64,000 bases of DNA. It comes from Campylorhamphus procurvoides. Lineage: Eukaryota > Chordata > Aves > Passeriformes > Dendrocolaptidae. Under the pieces are notes generated by a model. It had not been told where the DNA came from. It ran no database searches and saw only the letters and a program-made list of their open reading frames with translations. Below, piece by piece: positions 25,006 to 37,181 of the stretch. The translations under genes and the position numbers were made by a program. Numbering within the stretch: position 1 is the first letter of the stretch; the number at the start of each line of letters is the position of its first letter. The stretch covers positions 1,798,001 through 1,862,000 of the forward strand of contig WBMV01006289.1 in the NCBI GenBank assembly GCA_013396655.1, written 5' to 3'.

Positions 25006-25825
25006 CTGAAATACACAAAAAATGCATTTTAGCAACATTGTAACACAAGTCAAACCTTAAGACAGCAGCAAGGAAAAATAAACAGTGCACTGTAAAGAAA
25101 TAACAATCTTCCTTTAAAGTGGGTAAGAGCAAGCACAGCTGTGTTTCCTCTCCAACCTGCTGCCTGCAGCCACACAAGGGTTACAGTACGTCATTCCCAC
25201 AGCTGACACTTTTATCAATGCATTCTAACAGAATGACGTATTTTCATTCTTCATTCACTGTTACCATTGCAAAATCAATGCAGAAGTTAATGCTATTTTT
25301 CATGTGTTCCTATCATATTTATTATGCAACTAAAAAATACTTTGACCCCACGGAAAGAACTATCTCATTTAATCACACAAGAATTCTCTTAATCTAAAAT
25401 AATATATTTTACTAATCCTGCAAAATAACAAGGCTATACCAAGGGTCTTCTAAAAGCCAAACTGCACAAATCCATATTGACAGAATTGTATTTACTAGAA
25501 GTGATAAGTTTCATATCAAATTGTACTGTCATACCTAATTCACAGTTATGGAATGTAACATGGTGCAGAAAGTAGTGAAATCTTTAACTATATAGGCAGC
25601 AAAACCTTGTGCATTTTGCCACTTTTTTGTATGGGACTACTTCTTTTTTGAATAATTAAGGAGAAAACCCACAAAATCATTGCAAATACCATAGACATGT
25701 TATGTATTATAGAACACGCATTTTCCTCGCAAATGAACAAACTTTTACCATTACACAGATGTAAGAAAAAGGATAAAGACTTAAAGGAAAAGGCAGCCAG
25801 TATCATTACTTAACCAAGTTTATAC
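25006..25825 (-). other. DENND1B intron, 0.8 kb
   Basis: Intron between the 41-nt exon and the KGGAL exon. The donor on its transcript-upstream side is the weak GTATAAA. Otherwise plain AT-rich sequence. Confidence 0.85.
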
Positions 25826-25866
25826 CTTCACTGTATGCATCCACTGTTGATAAGATCTTGAATTTC
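25826..25866 (-). CDS. DENND1B: DENND1B 41-nt small exon (residues 190-203)
   Basis: Very small exon with acceptor CTCTATTTCAG and a weak donor, AAG|GTATAAA. Two bases complete a Gly codon, then NSRSYQQWMHTVK follows; the human counterpart is NPRSYQQWVHTVK. Both splice phases fit the neighbours exactly, which confirms the boundaries despite the size. Skipping it would break the frame and truncate the tail. The role of this stretch, just after the dDENN domain, is not known to me. Confidence 0.93.
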
Positions 25867-28847
25867 CTGAAATAGAGACGTAAAATATAACACAACTGGA
25901 TCATTGTAAAAGGTATTCCAAAGCTTCTCAATCAGGTGAAAAAAATGAGCTGCTTATACTCATATCAGGCACTCACACACATTCCACTAAACCTTGGAGA
26001 CAGCCAGGCTCTCGGGAATGATGGCACAAGTGAAAACAATGCTTGCTTAGGAAGGAGGGAACCTGATGGTCATTATGATCCTACCTCCACTAAGTATGTC
26101 AAAGTAAGCAAAAATAACTCATTTTTCACTTATTTGATCTAGCTCCCTAGACTTGTCCCAGAAGGAAGCATGCAAATAACATATAATAAGATGACATTTA
26201 ACCAGTGCTAGTGTGCTACAGAAACTGCATGAACCATAGGTACCTTCTTTAACATGACATTTCACAACTTCAATTCTTATTCATGTATCATCTGGATTAC
26301 GGTGGTGCTAACAGTGACTCTTGCCACATCTGAGCTGTCTCTGTTACAGCCTGACTTAAACAACAGTAAATGAGATCACAGCAAATGACCAAGTTGAATG
26401 GTCATCTAGTTGTGTAGAGAGATTTCAGAGAAGACAATCAAGGAAACAGATAAATACTCATCTGCAGATATGGCCACTGCATACCCTCGGTTACAACTGA
26501 ACCTCTTGAAACCCTAGCAAGATAACACTGAGTCCTTACAACAAATTATTATTAAAGGGTACTTCCAAATGCTTTCACTTTTTCAGTTTTCTTTACTCTA
26601 CCACCATTGATATTAGACCAAAAGGCAGGAAAAAAAGACTGGAGTAAAATTCATGTCATTAAAAATTACTTTAATTAATATATTCTACAAGAAATCCAAG
26701 TGCTAAGGCAATCCATCACTGTATTCCTGTACTGAAAGTTACTTAAAACTCTCGAGAATTAATACTTCCATAAAATAATACATGTAAGAGAATAAAATCT
26801 TAAGGACCAAGTGCAAACTATAATGAAGATGGCTGACAAATTTATTTTCAGATGTAAACAAAGAAACAGGTTTTTGCTTCTTTTGTAAAAAAGAACATTT
26901 TAAAAAGAAATAAATTTATCATCTTCAATTTCCAGTTTAATTTTCTTTTCTGGTTTAGTTACACTTGCATATGGGAGAAAATGCCAATTTAAAGAGAGAT
27001 TACTTAAAGAATCACTTTCCATTTTATTCAAGTAGTTTTTAAATTATCCACTCTACAGCTAAAAATGTGTTCACCTGTCCTTTTAACACCTTGTAGCTCA
27101 TACTAACTTTCTGTGACTTTTCTGAAATCTGGGTTTCACCTGTTTTTTTAAAACTTTGGGCTTCCTGATCAAGTTGGTGAGAGTTAACTCTGCAAAGAGA
27201 TCATAGTTCTACCCCATTAGCATCACAAAATGTCACCTTCCATTGCATCCATATTGTTAGCCCTTCACTTCATAACAATAATGAGGCAGCAGTTATGTAA
27301 ATACTGAATATGTGCCCTAAGCAATTTGTCCACAGCCTGGCAATATTCAGCTCGCCTGACGTGAAAAGTTACACTCGCAGTGCAATCTACCTGAGAACTG
27401 ATAGCAAAGCTGAGCAGTCCCTGCAGAGCAGAGCCAGGTGAGACATCGTTCACAGGCTGCCAGAGCACAGCCAAGGAACAAGCTTTATCTAACTTCTATT
27501 GCAGTTTTATTGCAGTCTCCTGACCCCTAACCGCAGCCAGCAAACGAGCTCTGAATACTGACATCACCTATCTGAATAATGGATGCTCAATGCCTCAAAT
27601 CTGTTTACAGAGCAGCATAAGTTACCCTAAAAAGGCAGGAAAGAAGTAAATCTGTATAACTAACCACATTTTAATCAAGTAAAAAACCCACAAATTATGT
27701 GCTAGATCCTAGCACAAGACACAGAGGGCAGGAGAAGGCAGTGAAAATCTTGAACAAAAGCAATTATGTACTCTGAGTATATAAAAGGTATTTTGCAAGA
27801 ACTACAGATGGCTCTGCATCACTTGATAGTTTCTCTGTGGGTGCCAAATTCTCTCTCTACGTGTGCCCATTGAAGGGTAGTCTTGCAAAGGAAGTTGCCA
27901 TATGCAACTTTGGAGATTTGCTCAAATCACATAACCTCCATCCACGGAGGAAGCTTCTACACCACCTTTAAGACTGACCATAAAAATAGTATTTGTGCTG
28001 TCATGAATATTTTGATACCATCTATTATATTTGTGCTGGTTTTGGCTGGGGTAGTGAGCAGCTGTGTGGTATTTAGTTGCCAGCTGGGGTTAAAACGTGA
28101 CAACACCTCAAATAACAACAGACCTGTACTAAATGTTTAAAAGGAAACCATTCAATAATCCTGTAATAATCAGGATTGGCTTCAGCATGCACTTTTCCAC
28201 ATGGGTTAGTTAATGTGAAAAGCACTATAACAATTGTCAGGGAACACAACTAAGGCAAACAACGTGAGGACTAATTTTTGTTTATGAAGAAGGCAAACTT
28301 CCATGTCACTTCTCAAACAATATACAAAAGTTAAAAAAAACTTTCTTTTTCTTAGAGGAACACATTTTCTGAAGACACCAAATTTCTCTTAACATTCAGG
28401 AAATTACTTTGATTTCTACACTGCAGAAATAATTAGATGAGAAAAAAGATAAGGGTTTATGGAAAACATAACTATCTAGAACTTAAGCAGCACAAGTACC
28501 CAAATTATTTTAAAAGTAGTTTACACAGAATGTACCACATTATAGAAATGTGCTGTTAAAAATGTAAGCATCCTAGTGATATCTCATCGTGTGCCGAAAT
28601 CTAAGTATTATTTTACTGGATTAAACAAAAATAATCTTCATTTAGTACCCCGACATAACTAGACACATCATAGTATGTGTCCCAGCAGTGATTTGTTAAA
28701 GGCTAAAACCTTTCCAAGAACGAATGGAAACAATGAAGCAGTAACAAGATTAATGACTGCTAAAATTTACAGGACATCATGAGGACACCATGTTGAACAG
28801 TTCCCAAAGAAGAAGTGTCAATGAGTACACACAAATTAATTCTGTAC
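25867..28847 (-). other. DENND1B intron, 3.0 kb
   Basis: AT-rich unique sequence with slightly more GC at 27340-27560. A short plus-strand frame at 27883-28140 contains a hydrophobic stretch but has no splice context or similarity I recognise. No gene supported. Confidence 0.8.
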
Positions 28848-28938
28848 CTCCACAAAAGCCTCCTGCTGTGATTTCTTCTTCAAAAACATCAGAGAATCCT
28901 CTTCCTGCATTTAATTTTGATAGTCGACCATCAATAAA
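28848..28938 (-). CDS. DENND1B: DENND1B exon, end of dDENN domain and linker (residues 160-190)
   Basis: A 91-nt exon, acceptor TTTCACCTCCAG and a weaker donor, GAG|GTACAGA. It starts in phase 0 and ends one base into a Gly codon. It encodes FIDGRLSKLNAGRGFSD, then VFEEEITAGGFCG. FIDGRL closes the dDENN domain; the following 'GFSDVFEEEI' is a short acidic segment conserved in DENND1B. The donor lacks the usual A or G run after GT, so this junction and the 41-nt exon after it may be regulated; that is inference. Confidence 0.95.
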
Positions 28939-31900
28939 CTGGAGGTGAAAAAAAAAAGGTCACACTTTGTTGTCTCTTCTACTGCTTTACAGTGTTATAG
29001 TTTTAATGCGTTCATCGTAATGAATATGTATGTCCAAGGCAACATATGGCTTAAGGATAATAAGGCTTTCAGATGGACTTTGCAAGAGCAGTTGTAGCTA
29101 TGAACAGTAGGTATATATAGTATTTTATACAGATCAAGTAAATTATCTATATTTTCTATATTTTTAATGGCATGAAAAGAAATTAATTTATTTCCTTAAA
29201 AAAGGTAACTGGATTTGTAAACATAACCATATAAAGGTCATTGAGACAACACCTGATGTTCTGTTGTGAAATTGTAAGTTTACTTCATATCATCAAGAAA
29301 GCAAAATAAACAAACCTCCCTACTGGCATCCCATTCTGGGTAGGTATCAATAGACCTGAAGTAGAATTTGCTGTACATAAAGTCCCTTTAGAAAAACTGG
29401 AATTTTTTTCCCCACACCCAACTCAAAGAGAAAACAGACAATGATGATGATGATGTCCACTCAAGGTCTCTTAAAAGTACATGCATTCTACAAGAAAAAT
29501 GGCCCTACAGAGACAGTAAGTGAGGGGAAACTGTAGCAAGAACATCCAGTGAACAGCAGAGGAAGGCTGTGGCTTGGCTCCAGACACGGTGGTGGCAGCA
29601 GGTTGGATCTGACGGGCAGAATTCAAGCTGACATGAAGGGCATTTCACTTAACTCTACAGGAATGTGACACAAAGTGCCAAAACAAAGCAAGGCATAATG
29701 CCAAGGCAGACCCCTAAGATCCTCTGCACCTGACTGCACACAGTTCAGGATTGACACCACTGTATTCCTAAGTTTTAATACACTTCTTTGTCCTTTGGGG
29801 CCTTTTTAATCCCTAACCCTTATTTAGGTGCATTTACAGATGCATACGGCAACACTTGTCCTTACGCAGAGGTTACAGCTGCATGACCACATGGATTTGC
29901 ATCTACACACAAGTTATATACAAAAACTGAAATGATCCAAGTATGTCAGAAAAAGTCAAAATTATACAATTAATGATTAAACCTCTCAGAAGGGATGAAT
30001 ACATTCTTCTCAAAAATTATCGGGCTTCAAGAAAGTACAACAAGCACATTCTTACAGGTTTAAAATTCTTTCAAGCAGCAACCCCTCCCTTTTTGTTTTG
30101 AAAAGGCTGAATCAAGTCAGACAGATAAAGTGAGAAAGTGTTTATCCAATTATACACAGCTCATCTTCTAGCAAGAATTATGAGTTATTCTCTGGTACTA
30201 AATAGTACAGAGGAACTAACCCGAATTAATTATTTGCCTCTCTCAATTTTTACCACAGATTACCCGAACAGTGTCAGTGACAATCTGATGCTTGTCAATG
30301 AACTGACTAGTGACATGAAAAAACTACTTTCTCAGAGAACAGAAATTCCAGCAGCAAGAATAGGGCAAACGCAAAGATAATTTCTCTCTCTTCCTTGTCT
30401 AAATTCCTTCTTATTTTTTCATTTTACTCCAAGTTGGCTTTTTTCCAAATAGGTTGGTTCATGGTCAGACCACTGTGGGATCACTGGATTATTTCATAGT
30501 AAGAAAAAGTGATAAGAGCATCTTTAGCTACTGCTGTGAAAAAAAAACCCCAAACAACGACCTCCCCCGCCACCACCCCAGCCTTTGAACTGTAACACAT
30601 TATCTCTGTGGGGAAAGTTATGAATTCATTCCATACTATAAACTACCATAAGATTTATGGACATACTCATCATTTGGTAAAATCCTATCAAGAGAAGACT
30701 GAGACACTGACTGAATTTGAGTATTTAATGTAAATACTGGCAAAGAGAACTGTTAGGAAAAAGATATTGGAGACACTATTTAAAGGAAATGATAGGTGTT
30801 AGTAGTGCTAGTAGTAGTTATTACTTTTGAGTAATTTACTGCTAATGATTGCCCTTAAACTGCTACATGAAAAGAACAGCGTGTGGAATTACACATAAAA
30901 TTTATGGGTTTCTCCTTCCATTTTTCAGACCCGAACTCTCTTGAAAAATCTGAGCCTGCTGTTTCAAGAAATGCAGTTACTTTGACATCCAGAGAGCTCT
31001 TGGGTGACTACTGCTTCCAATGAAAAACTAGTAATTCCAGTGTTACACTTGGATTTTAAGGCAACTTAAGACACAACTACCATAATCCTTAAATAACTTT
31101 GAATTCTAAAACCAAAATAGAGACCACAACCATTTCAGAGTATCTTGTTGCACAGTCCTTCATTCAGGCAGCAGGAAAAATTCCAAGTCAATTTATCCAC
31201 CATTAAAACCAAAAAGCTTTTGGAAACAAAGAAAACATGGTGTGATTTCCACGAAATAACAGATTGCAAAAAGACAGCACAACTCAAAGTTTGTAAAAGA
31301 AATTTGAGTAATTTTCGAAGACTTATGATTTCTCAAGTCCTCGTTCTGCATTCATTATTTATTTTTCTAACTAACACTTTCTAACATTTTAGGAACAAAT
31401 CCCAATAAATGTTACAGATTACATTATTGATAAAATTACACTATTTACGGAGATAGGCTAGCACTAGGCTTCACACTAGTCCTAAAAATAAATTTGTATT
31501 TGCCCTGGACACCCATCAAAACTCTTTTCTGCAGCTTGAAATAAAGCTTAGTTACCTTCCATGTTACCCTAATAAAAGGAGAGCCTTGCTAAGGCTCAGA
31601 AAAAGCTAAAAAATCGATAGCATACATAGTACAAATACCAAAGCTGTGGAAAAAAAAATTGAGAAAAGTAGCAACACAGTTATACAATTTAAAAGAAACA
31701 TCTCATCTGAAGAGAAACTGTCATATGCAGCACATTTAATCAGGAAATAAGAATATTTAATGATATAAATTATAGTTATTTGCTTTTTAAGAAAAATAGT
31801 GCTTATACAATTCATTATCCTAATAGTTTAAGAATAATGCTAACCAGGGTTTAACATTAAATCAATTCAATCTAAAAAAGGCTTTAGAAAACTAAAGCCA

Positions 31901-34829
31901 GCAAAAAGCAGCAAATTGAAGTTCACACATCCCTATAGCTGTGATCCATTTCAGCATATTTATCATGAATTACTTCTATAATTCCTGGAAAAATGTATGT
32001 TTTCCATAAACAGTTTGGTGTATTCTCTTTCAGAAAAATACAAACAGCCCTTTCAACTTCCCAAATATGTGAAGTCATTAACATGATGCAGAAGTTAACT
32101 CTTTGATTTGTAAGTCCAAGAGAATGGTTAGAGGCTAAAAGATAATCTAGACATTGTCCTTGACAAAAATATCCTGTCTCAATTCTCAGTAAAGACTAAG
32201 ATGATGAATAAGGGAAATGAAAATAAGATACAGAAATTAGCATTATAATACCTGAGAAATAAAACACAGGTAAAAAACCCTCTGGATTCAACACGATGCT
32301 AAGAAAACCAGCACATACATCTGGAAGTTAGTCTAATTTTATTAATCTATCAAGGTAAAGGTAACACAGTTGAAGTGAATAATAACAATAGCACCAATAC
32401 TTAAAATCCAAAGTTTTTATAGGTGCTGGTCTGTCAGTTTGCCCTTAACAATTTAATGAGCTTACAAATAGATTTTGGGTGAGAAAAATGGTACATGAGC
32501 AAATGAGAGATACATGAGTTATCAAAACACTGATTCTCATAGATTGACAATTAATTTCCTAGACAAAGGAAATGTAATTGATCTAGATCACAGAAAAGGT
32601 TCTTGCATTTCAAAATACTAGTCAGACAAAATAAAAGCAGAGTACCTGAAGACTACACCTGAACTTTAAGTTGGATGAGGACTGGCCCAAGAAGGAGGTA
32701 AGAGCTTGTAATGACAGGAAAAGTGTCAAGCTTAGCTGTGGCCATGATAAAGGTTAAGTGCTGGGACTGATTTTATTTACAGGTTAATTAATGATTTTAG
32801 TACAAAAGATTGGCATGTGCTAATACATTTGGGGATACCACTAAACAGAAAGCACATCAAAATGGAATACAAAGTAAAAACAGATGATGTTGGAGATGAA
32901 AATAATCTGAATGAGAGTAACACAAATAATTAATTTCACAATTTATTCTCACAGAGAATTCCTGGTACTTTGGTGAAATTATATTACAACTTCTAAATTT
33001 AAAAGAATGGGTAAATTAGAGGTATTAACATGTTTTAACGTGGAGAGAGAAGATTAAAAACCTAAAAAGAAAAAAGGACAGAGGAAGGATTTTATAAAAT
33101 GGCACAAATAAAACTCACTTGTCAATTATGGCAAAAAGGGGCTTTTTAAACTACCAATCTTCTGCTTGGTCTACATTTAAGGCTGCATCTAAGAACTATT
33201 TTCTGCTTAAAAGACTTTCCAGAACAGAATAAAATACAGTCTGATCTCTCTGAACACAAACAACTTTGAAATCAGCTCATTTGTCAGTGGGAAAAACTGG
33301 AGAAGATGCAGCTGGGCTGCGGATTAGCTGAAAAAGGAGGACTAACCTTTGCAACAAAAACTAGAGGAATGAAAAAACCTACTAGTACTACCACTATTAA
33401 ACCCCATACCTCATCAAAGTTGTTACTATTTCCTAATCCTCTAAAGTATATTATTTCCTTCGGTTGAAATAAAATCAAAACAAACTATAAACGAACTGCA
33501 AACTGATTCTGTTTAATTGAACACTTTAAAATGTAATAGCTTAGTGCAGAACCATGCTAACAAGCCCATTCATTTCAGTGGAAAAAACCTATTTCTTACA
33601 GCTGAAGATTGTGCTTTAGTACTTGCAGTGTGACAACACTTTAGAACCACTGCTTTCTAAGCACCTTTCTATTAAGAAAGTTTCATGCCACCTTATCTCA
33701 CCGAGATACACAAAAGGAAAACAACACTTCAATCCATTACTTCTTTCTGTTTCAGCCCAATCAATCACACTTCAAAATGTTTCAGATTTCTTATTTTATA
33801 TTTTTATTTACATTTTTTAATTGTATAACACACATGACAGTAAAATTGAAGGCGCCCAGTTCTATGATGATATTTTCACAAGACTTATATAAAGTATCAC
33901 TCTTGCACAAATCTTTACTTTAGACACTAGCCTGTGATTAACACCAAATGTTTTTTGAAAATTAGAAGATTCTACATATAATGCATTTCCCTTATCTCTA
34001 AGGGTAGTATATCTTCAAAGAAGTCTCTCGGATTATTTGAACATGAACTCCCATGTATCAATCATTCCAGGTATTTGCAGGCAAATATATACTTTTATGA
34101 ATCTTCATGATTTCATTCAAATTTTGCTTGATTTTCCTAAAAATCTAGTTATAAGTTTAACACCCTTTTGGTGCAATGGGGTCATCTGATGAAAAGGGAG
34201 AAAAAGGAAGTTACAGAATAAAATCAAAAAACAGAAGTAATTTCTAAGTCTGTAATCAAACTATAACCGAGCTGTGGCAGACATTCAACAATTTGTTCTC
34301 TATTAATCCCAAAACTGCATTAACAGATCAGCTAGAATACTGTTCAGGCCACCCCTATGGCTCAGGCTTGTAACATTCTCTGTGTGCATACTTCAAAGAG
34401 CCCAGCAAACAAAACTGCAATTGCAGTATGAATCCAGTTTTTAAATAAAATTCCACTGAAGTCCAATTTAAGTAGGCATTATGTTGTTTAAGCTCTTTGG
34501 TCATGAGCCAAGAGAGCTGAAAATGAAGTTCAACCATCAAGCTGGGATACCCACGATTTTTCTTGTTTGGATGGGTTGCTGACTGACTCTGAAGAGATGC
34601 TGCACTGGCTCTGCACCCCGGGGTTATTTTTTTGTTTAATTTTACCGCCGCTCTTTTTAACTGTAAGTGAAGATTTAAAAATACAACAAAACTGAGATGA
34701 CTGTACACAAAGTACTTCTACTTATATTTCATCCCAGAAATTCATAACCTGACAGAAAGGAAAATGTATTTAAATGCAGATATGTTTTAACAGAAAATCA
34801 TTAAACGTAGGTCATTTACCCTCTCATAC
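28939..34829 (-). other. DENND1B intron, 5.9 kb
   Basis: Contains a five-unit ATG repeat at 29441-29455 and a somewhat GC-richer stretch at 29540-29760. A 117-codon minus frame at 34355-34708, just downstream of the exon at 34830, is not recognisable. No gene supported. Confidence 0.8.
29441..29455. repeat. (ATG)5 microsatellite
   Basis: Five perfect ATG units on the plus strand, intronic. Confidence 0.9.
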
Positions 34830-34931
34830 CTGTTTAAACAGCTGAAGATTAACAGCAGTTTCCAAGAACTGCTTAGTTGCACTGGAACGATGCTTCACAA
34901 AACTATTCTCACAGAAAGTTATAGGCTCTCC
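34830..34931 (-). CDS. DENND1B: DENND1B exon, dDENN domain (residues 126-159)
   Basis: A 102-nt phase-0 exon (34 codons) with acceptor TTTCTTAG and donor CAG|GTATGAG. It encodes GEPITFCENSFVKHRSS, then ATKQFLETAVNLQLFKQ. 'FVKHRS' and 'FLETAxNLQLFKQFI' (completed by the next exon) are the usual second half of dDENN, ending in the helix that packs on the DENN lobe. Differences from human (CEES to CENS, SSVM to SSAT, AINL to AVNL) are mild. Confidence 0.95.
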
Positions 34932-37138
34932 CTAAGAAATGGAAATAGAAAGAGTTAGATGATGAGTATACATACATGCTGATTTATATTAAATTCTCCA
35001 TCACAAATGTATCTATTTTTTACTGATTGATACATACAAATATTCCCTTTTGAGCAGTCTTGATAAACGTGCATACAATTAAACAGGTGCAGACAACCAT
35101 AAAAAAGCCCCCAATTCTCATACAATATCTAAATAGTTCTCAAAATACACACTGCAATTCAACCTCAGGTTTATAAAATCAGTCTACAAAACACACATTG
35201 CAAGGGGAAAGTAAAGTGGTTTACATTTGCTTCATGTTTCCTTTACAGCATGCTCTTAATTAAAGATCCCAAGGAAGTGGTTCAAATTTTGAGGGAAAGC
35301 AGGTCCCGTGCTTCAAATAATTGACCAAGCATTATTGTCCAATATTACACTGATTCCCTGGCATGTTAAGCCAGCAAACTAGTAAATCAAAACTGTAATC
35401 CAGTCCAGAAATAAGACTTTGCACCAAATTAATTTTATATTTACCTACCAAAACGTGAAAAGATTGATAAACATATTGCTGATTTAAAAGGAAATTACTG
35501 AAGCACTATCTATTTTACTTTTACACCAAAGCTAAAAAATTTTTGAAACATGGTTATAAAAAAAGTTTGAACATTAACACTTAGTACAAAAAAATGTATT
35601 TTCCCACATGGGAAAAGTGTGCAGCCTGCAGACACCAAAAACCCTGCACCAAAACATCTGGATGATGAAAAAAGATAAACAAGTATTCATTGCAAAGTCA
35701 GTGCTTGTTGGAAAAAAACCTGCTACTAAAATAACACTCATTTAAAAGTAAGAGGTAAACAAGTAAATTTACTCCTATGTTATTCTCTAATTTCATTTGA
35801 ACATTTTTTATATTCAGTCTGCACAGACTACTGGACATTACTGAGGATCGTTCCCTTAATTTTGTTATTCTTGTCAATACTTTGTGATAAATATTTGAAG
35901 CTGTTCAGCATACCTGGATAAATAATAAGAAACATGAAGAAGTTTGTGTGGTAATCAAGATACATAAATGGATTTCACCAAAAAGCCAACAGGCCTCTCA
36001 CCTAAGTTTACAAAACCAAAATTACTAGGTTAGAAACACTTACCACAGATCTCAAAGACAGTAAACCCGGAACACAACAAAATGCAACACTTAAATCTAC
36101 CATAGAAAATTGTACTACTCAAAAACTACATCTATAGTGCAGTCCCACAACAGAATACAAGACACTTCAGCCATTCAAAAGAAGAAAAATCAAGGACAGC
36201 TGCTACACTGATCTTTACAGCAGCTCTGACTCGCAGCCACTGTAAAGACAAATTTGTTCATGCCCACGATACCACAGCTTTGTGCTCCTAACCCCGTTCA
36301 ACTCTGACGACACATGTCACTTCACACAGTTCCCCATCATTCCGGTCCTTCCACAGTGTCACAAAGTGTTTTCTCCATGTGACCTGGGTAAGTTTGGTGG
36401 AGAAGTTCTAAATCATTTCCAACTGTTCTTTACACCTTTCACTTCGTTTTCAAATGGCTCATCTGTGACCCAAGGGAATGTTGCAGAGGAAACATCGTGA
36501 TGTCACTTCAAAATCCTATTCTTATACATTCAAAAACTTCCCTCTTTCTGAGTTTCTCTTTTAAGAGGTCCAATCCTACTCAGCAAAGTACTTAAGTTCA
36601 TGTTTAACTTGTTTTTTAAGTTCTATATCCTTACTTCTTTATGGAACCTCTGGTGTTAGAAAAGCTCTCTCCCTGGAAGAGCTGGAAGACTTACATGTAC
36701 CCAGTACAATCCTTCCCCCATCACAGGGTAGCTGGAGTGCTCTGATACAAACCCACCTCAGTAAAATATGCAGCACTGCGTCAGCGGAGACTACAGGAGA
36801 AGCACCCAAGTTACTCCCCCTATTTATCCCAACATAACTGGTGAACACTGTACACATGCAGGACATGCTGGATCTGCCAAAGAGCTTGAAATGTTTGTGG
36901 TACTTTAAATAGCACTGCCTTCCTGACCCACTTTGCATTAGCTATTCTTGAGCTCCTAAAGACTCATGTCTTAAGAAGATGACCCCAAGCTACTTAGCAA
37001 ATCAAAGTGCATCAAAACAAATGGAACAGTCTCCAGTGAGACATGGTGGTATAAGACATAGTGCTCCTCAGGGCAGACTCTCTCCTCAGTTCTGTTGCTC
37101 TTCCAAAAAATTTCAAGGCAGCACATTAAAACAACTCC

Positions 37139-37181
37139 TTATACATATATACATACATATATATATATATATATAAAATAT
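37139..37181. repeat. AT/ACAT microsatellite
   Basis: ACATAT units run into a perfect (AT) tract at 37157-37175. A simple repeat likely to vary in length between individuals. Confidence 0.9.

Noticed and set aside
34355..34708. 117-codon minus frame next to a DENND1B exon
   Set aside because: Lies wholly in the intron downstream of the exon, no similarity recognised, and it is not joined to the exon by any splice site.
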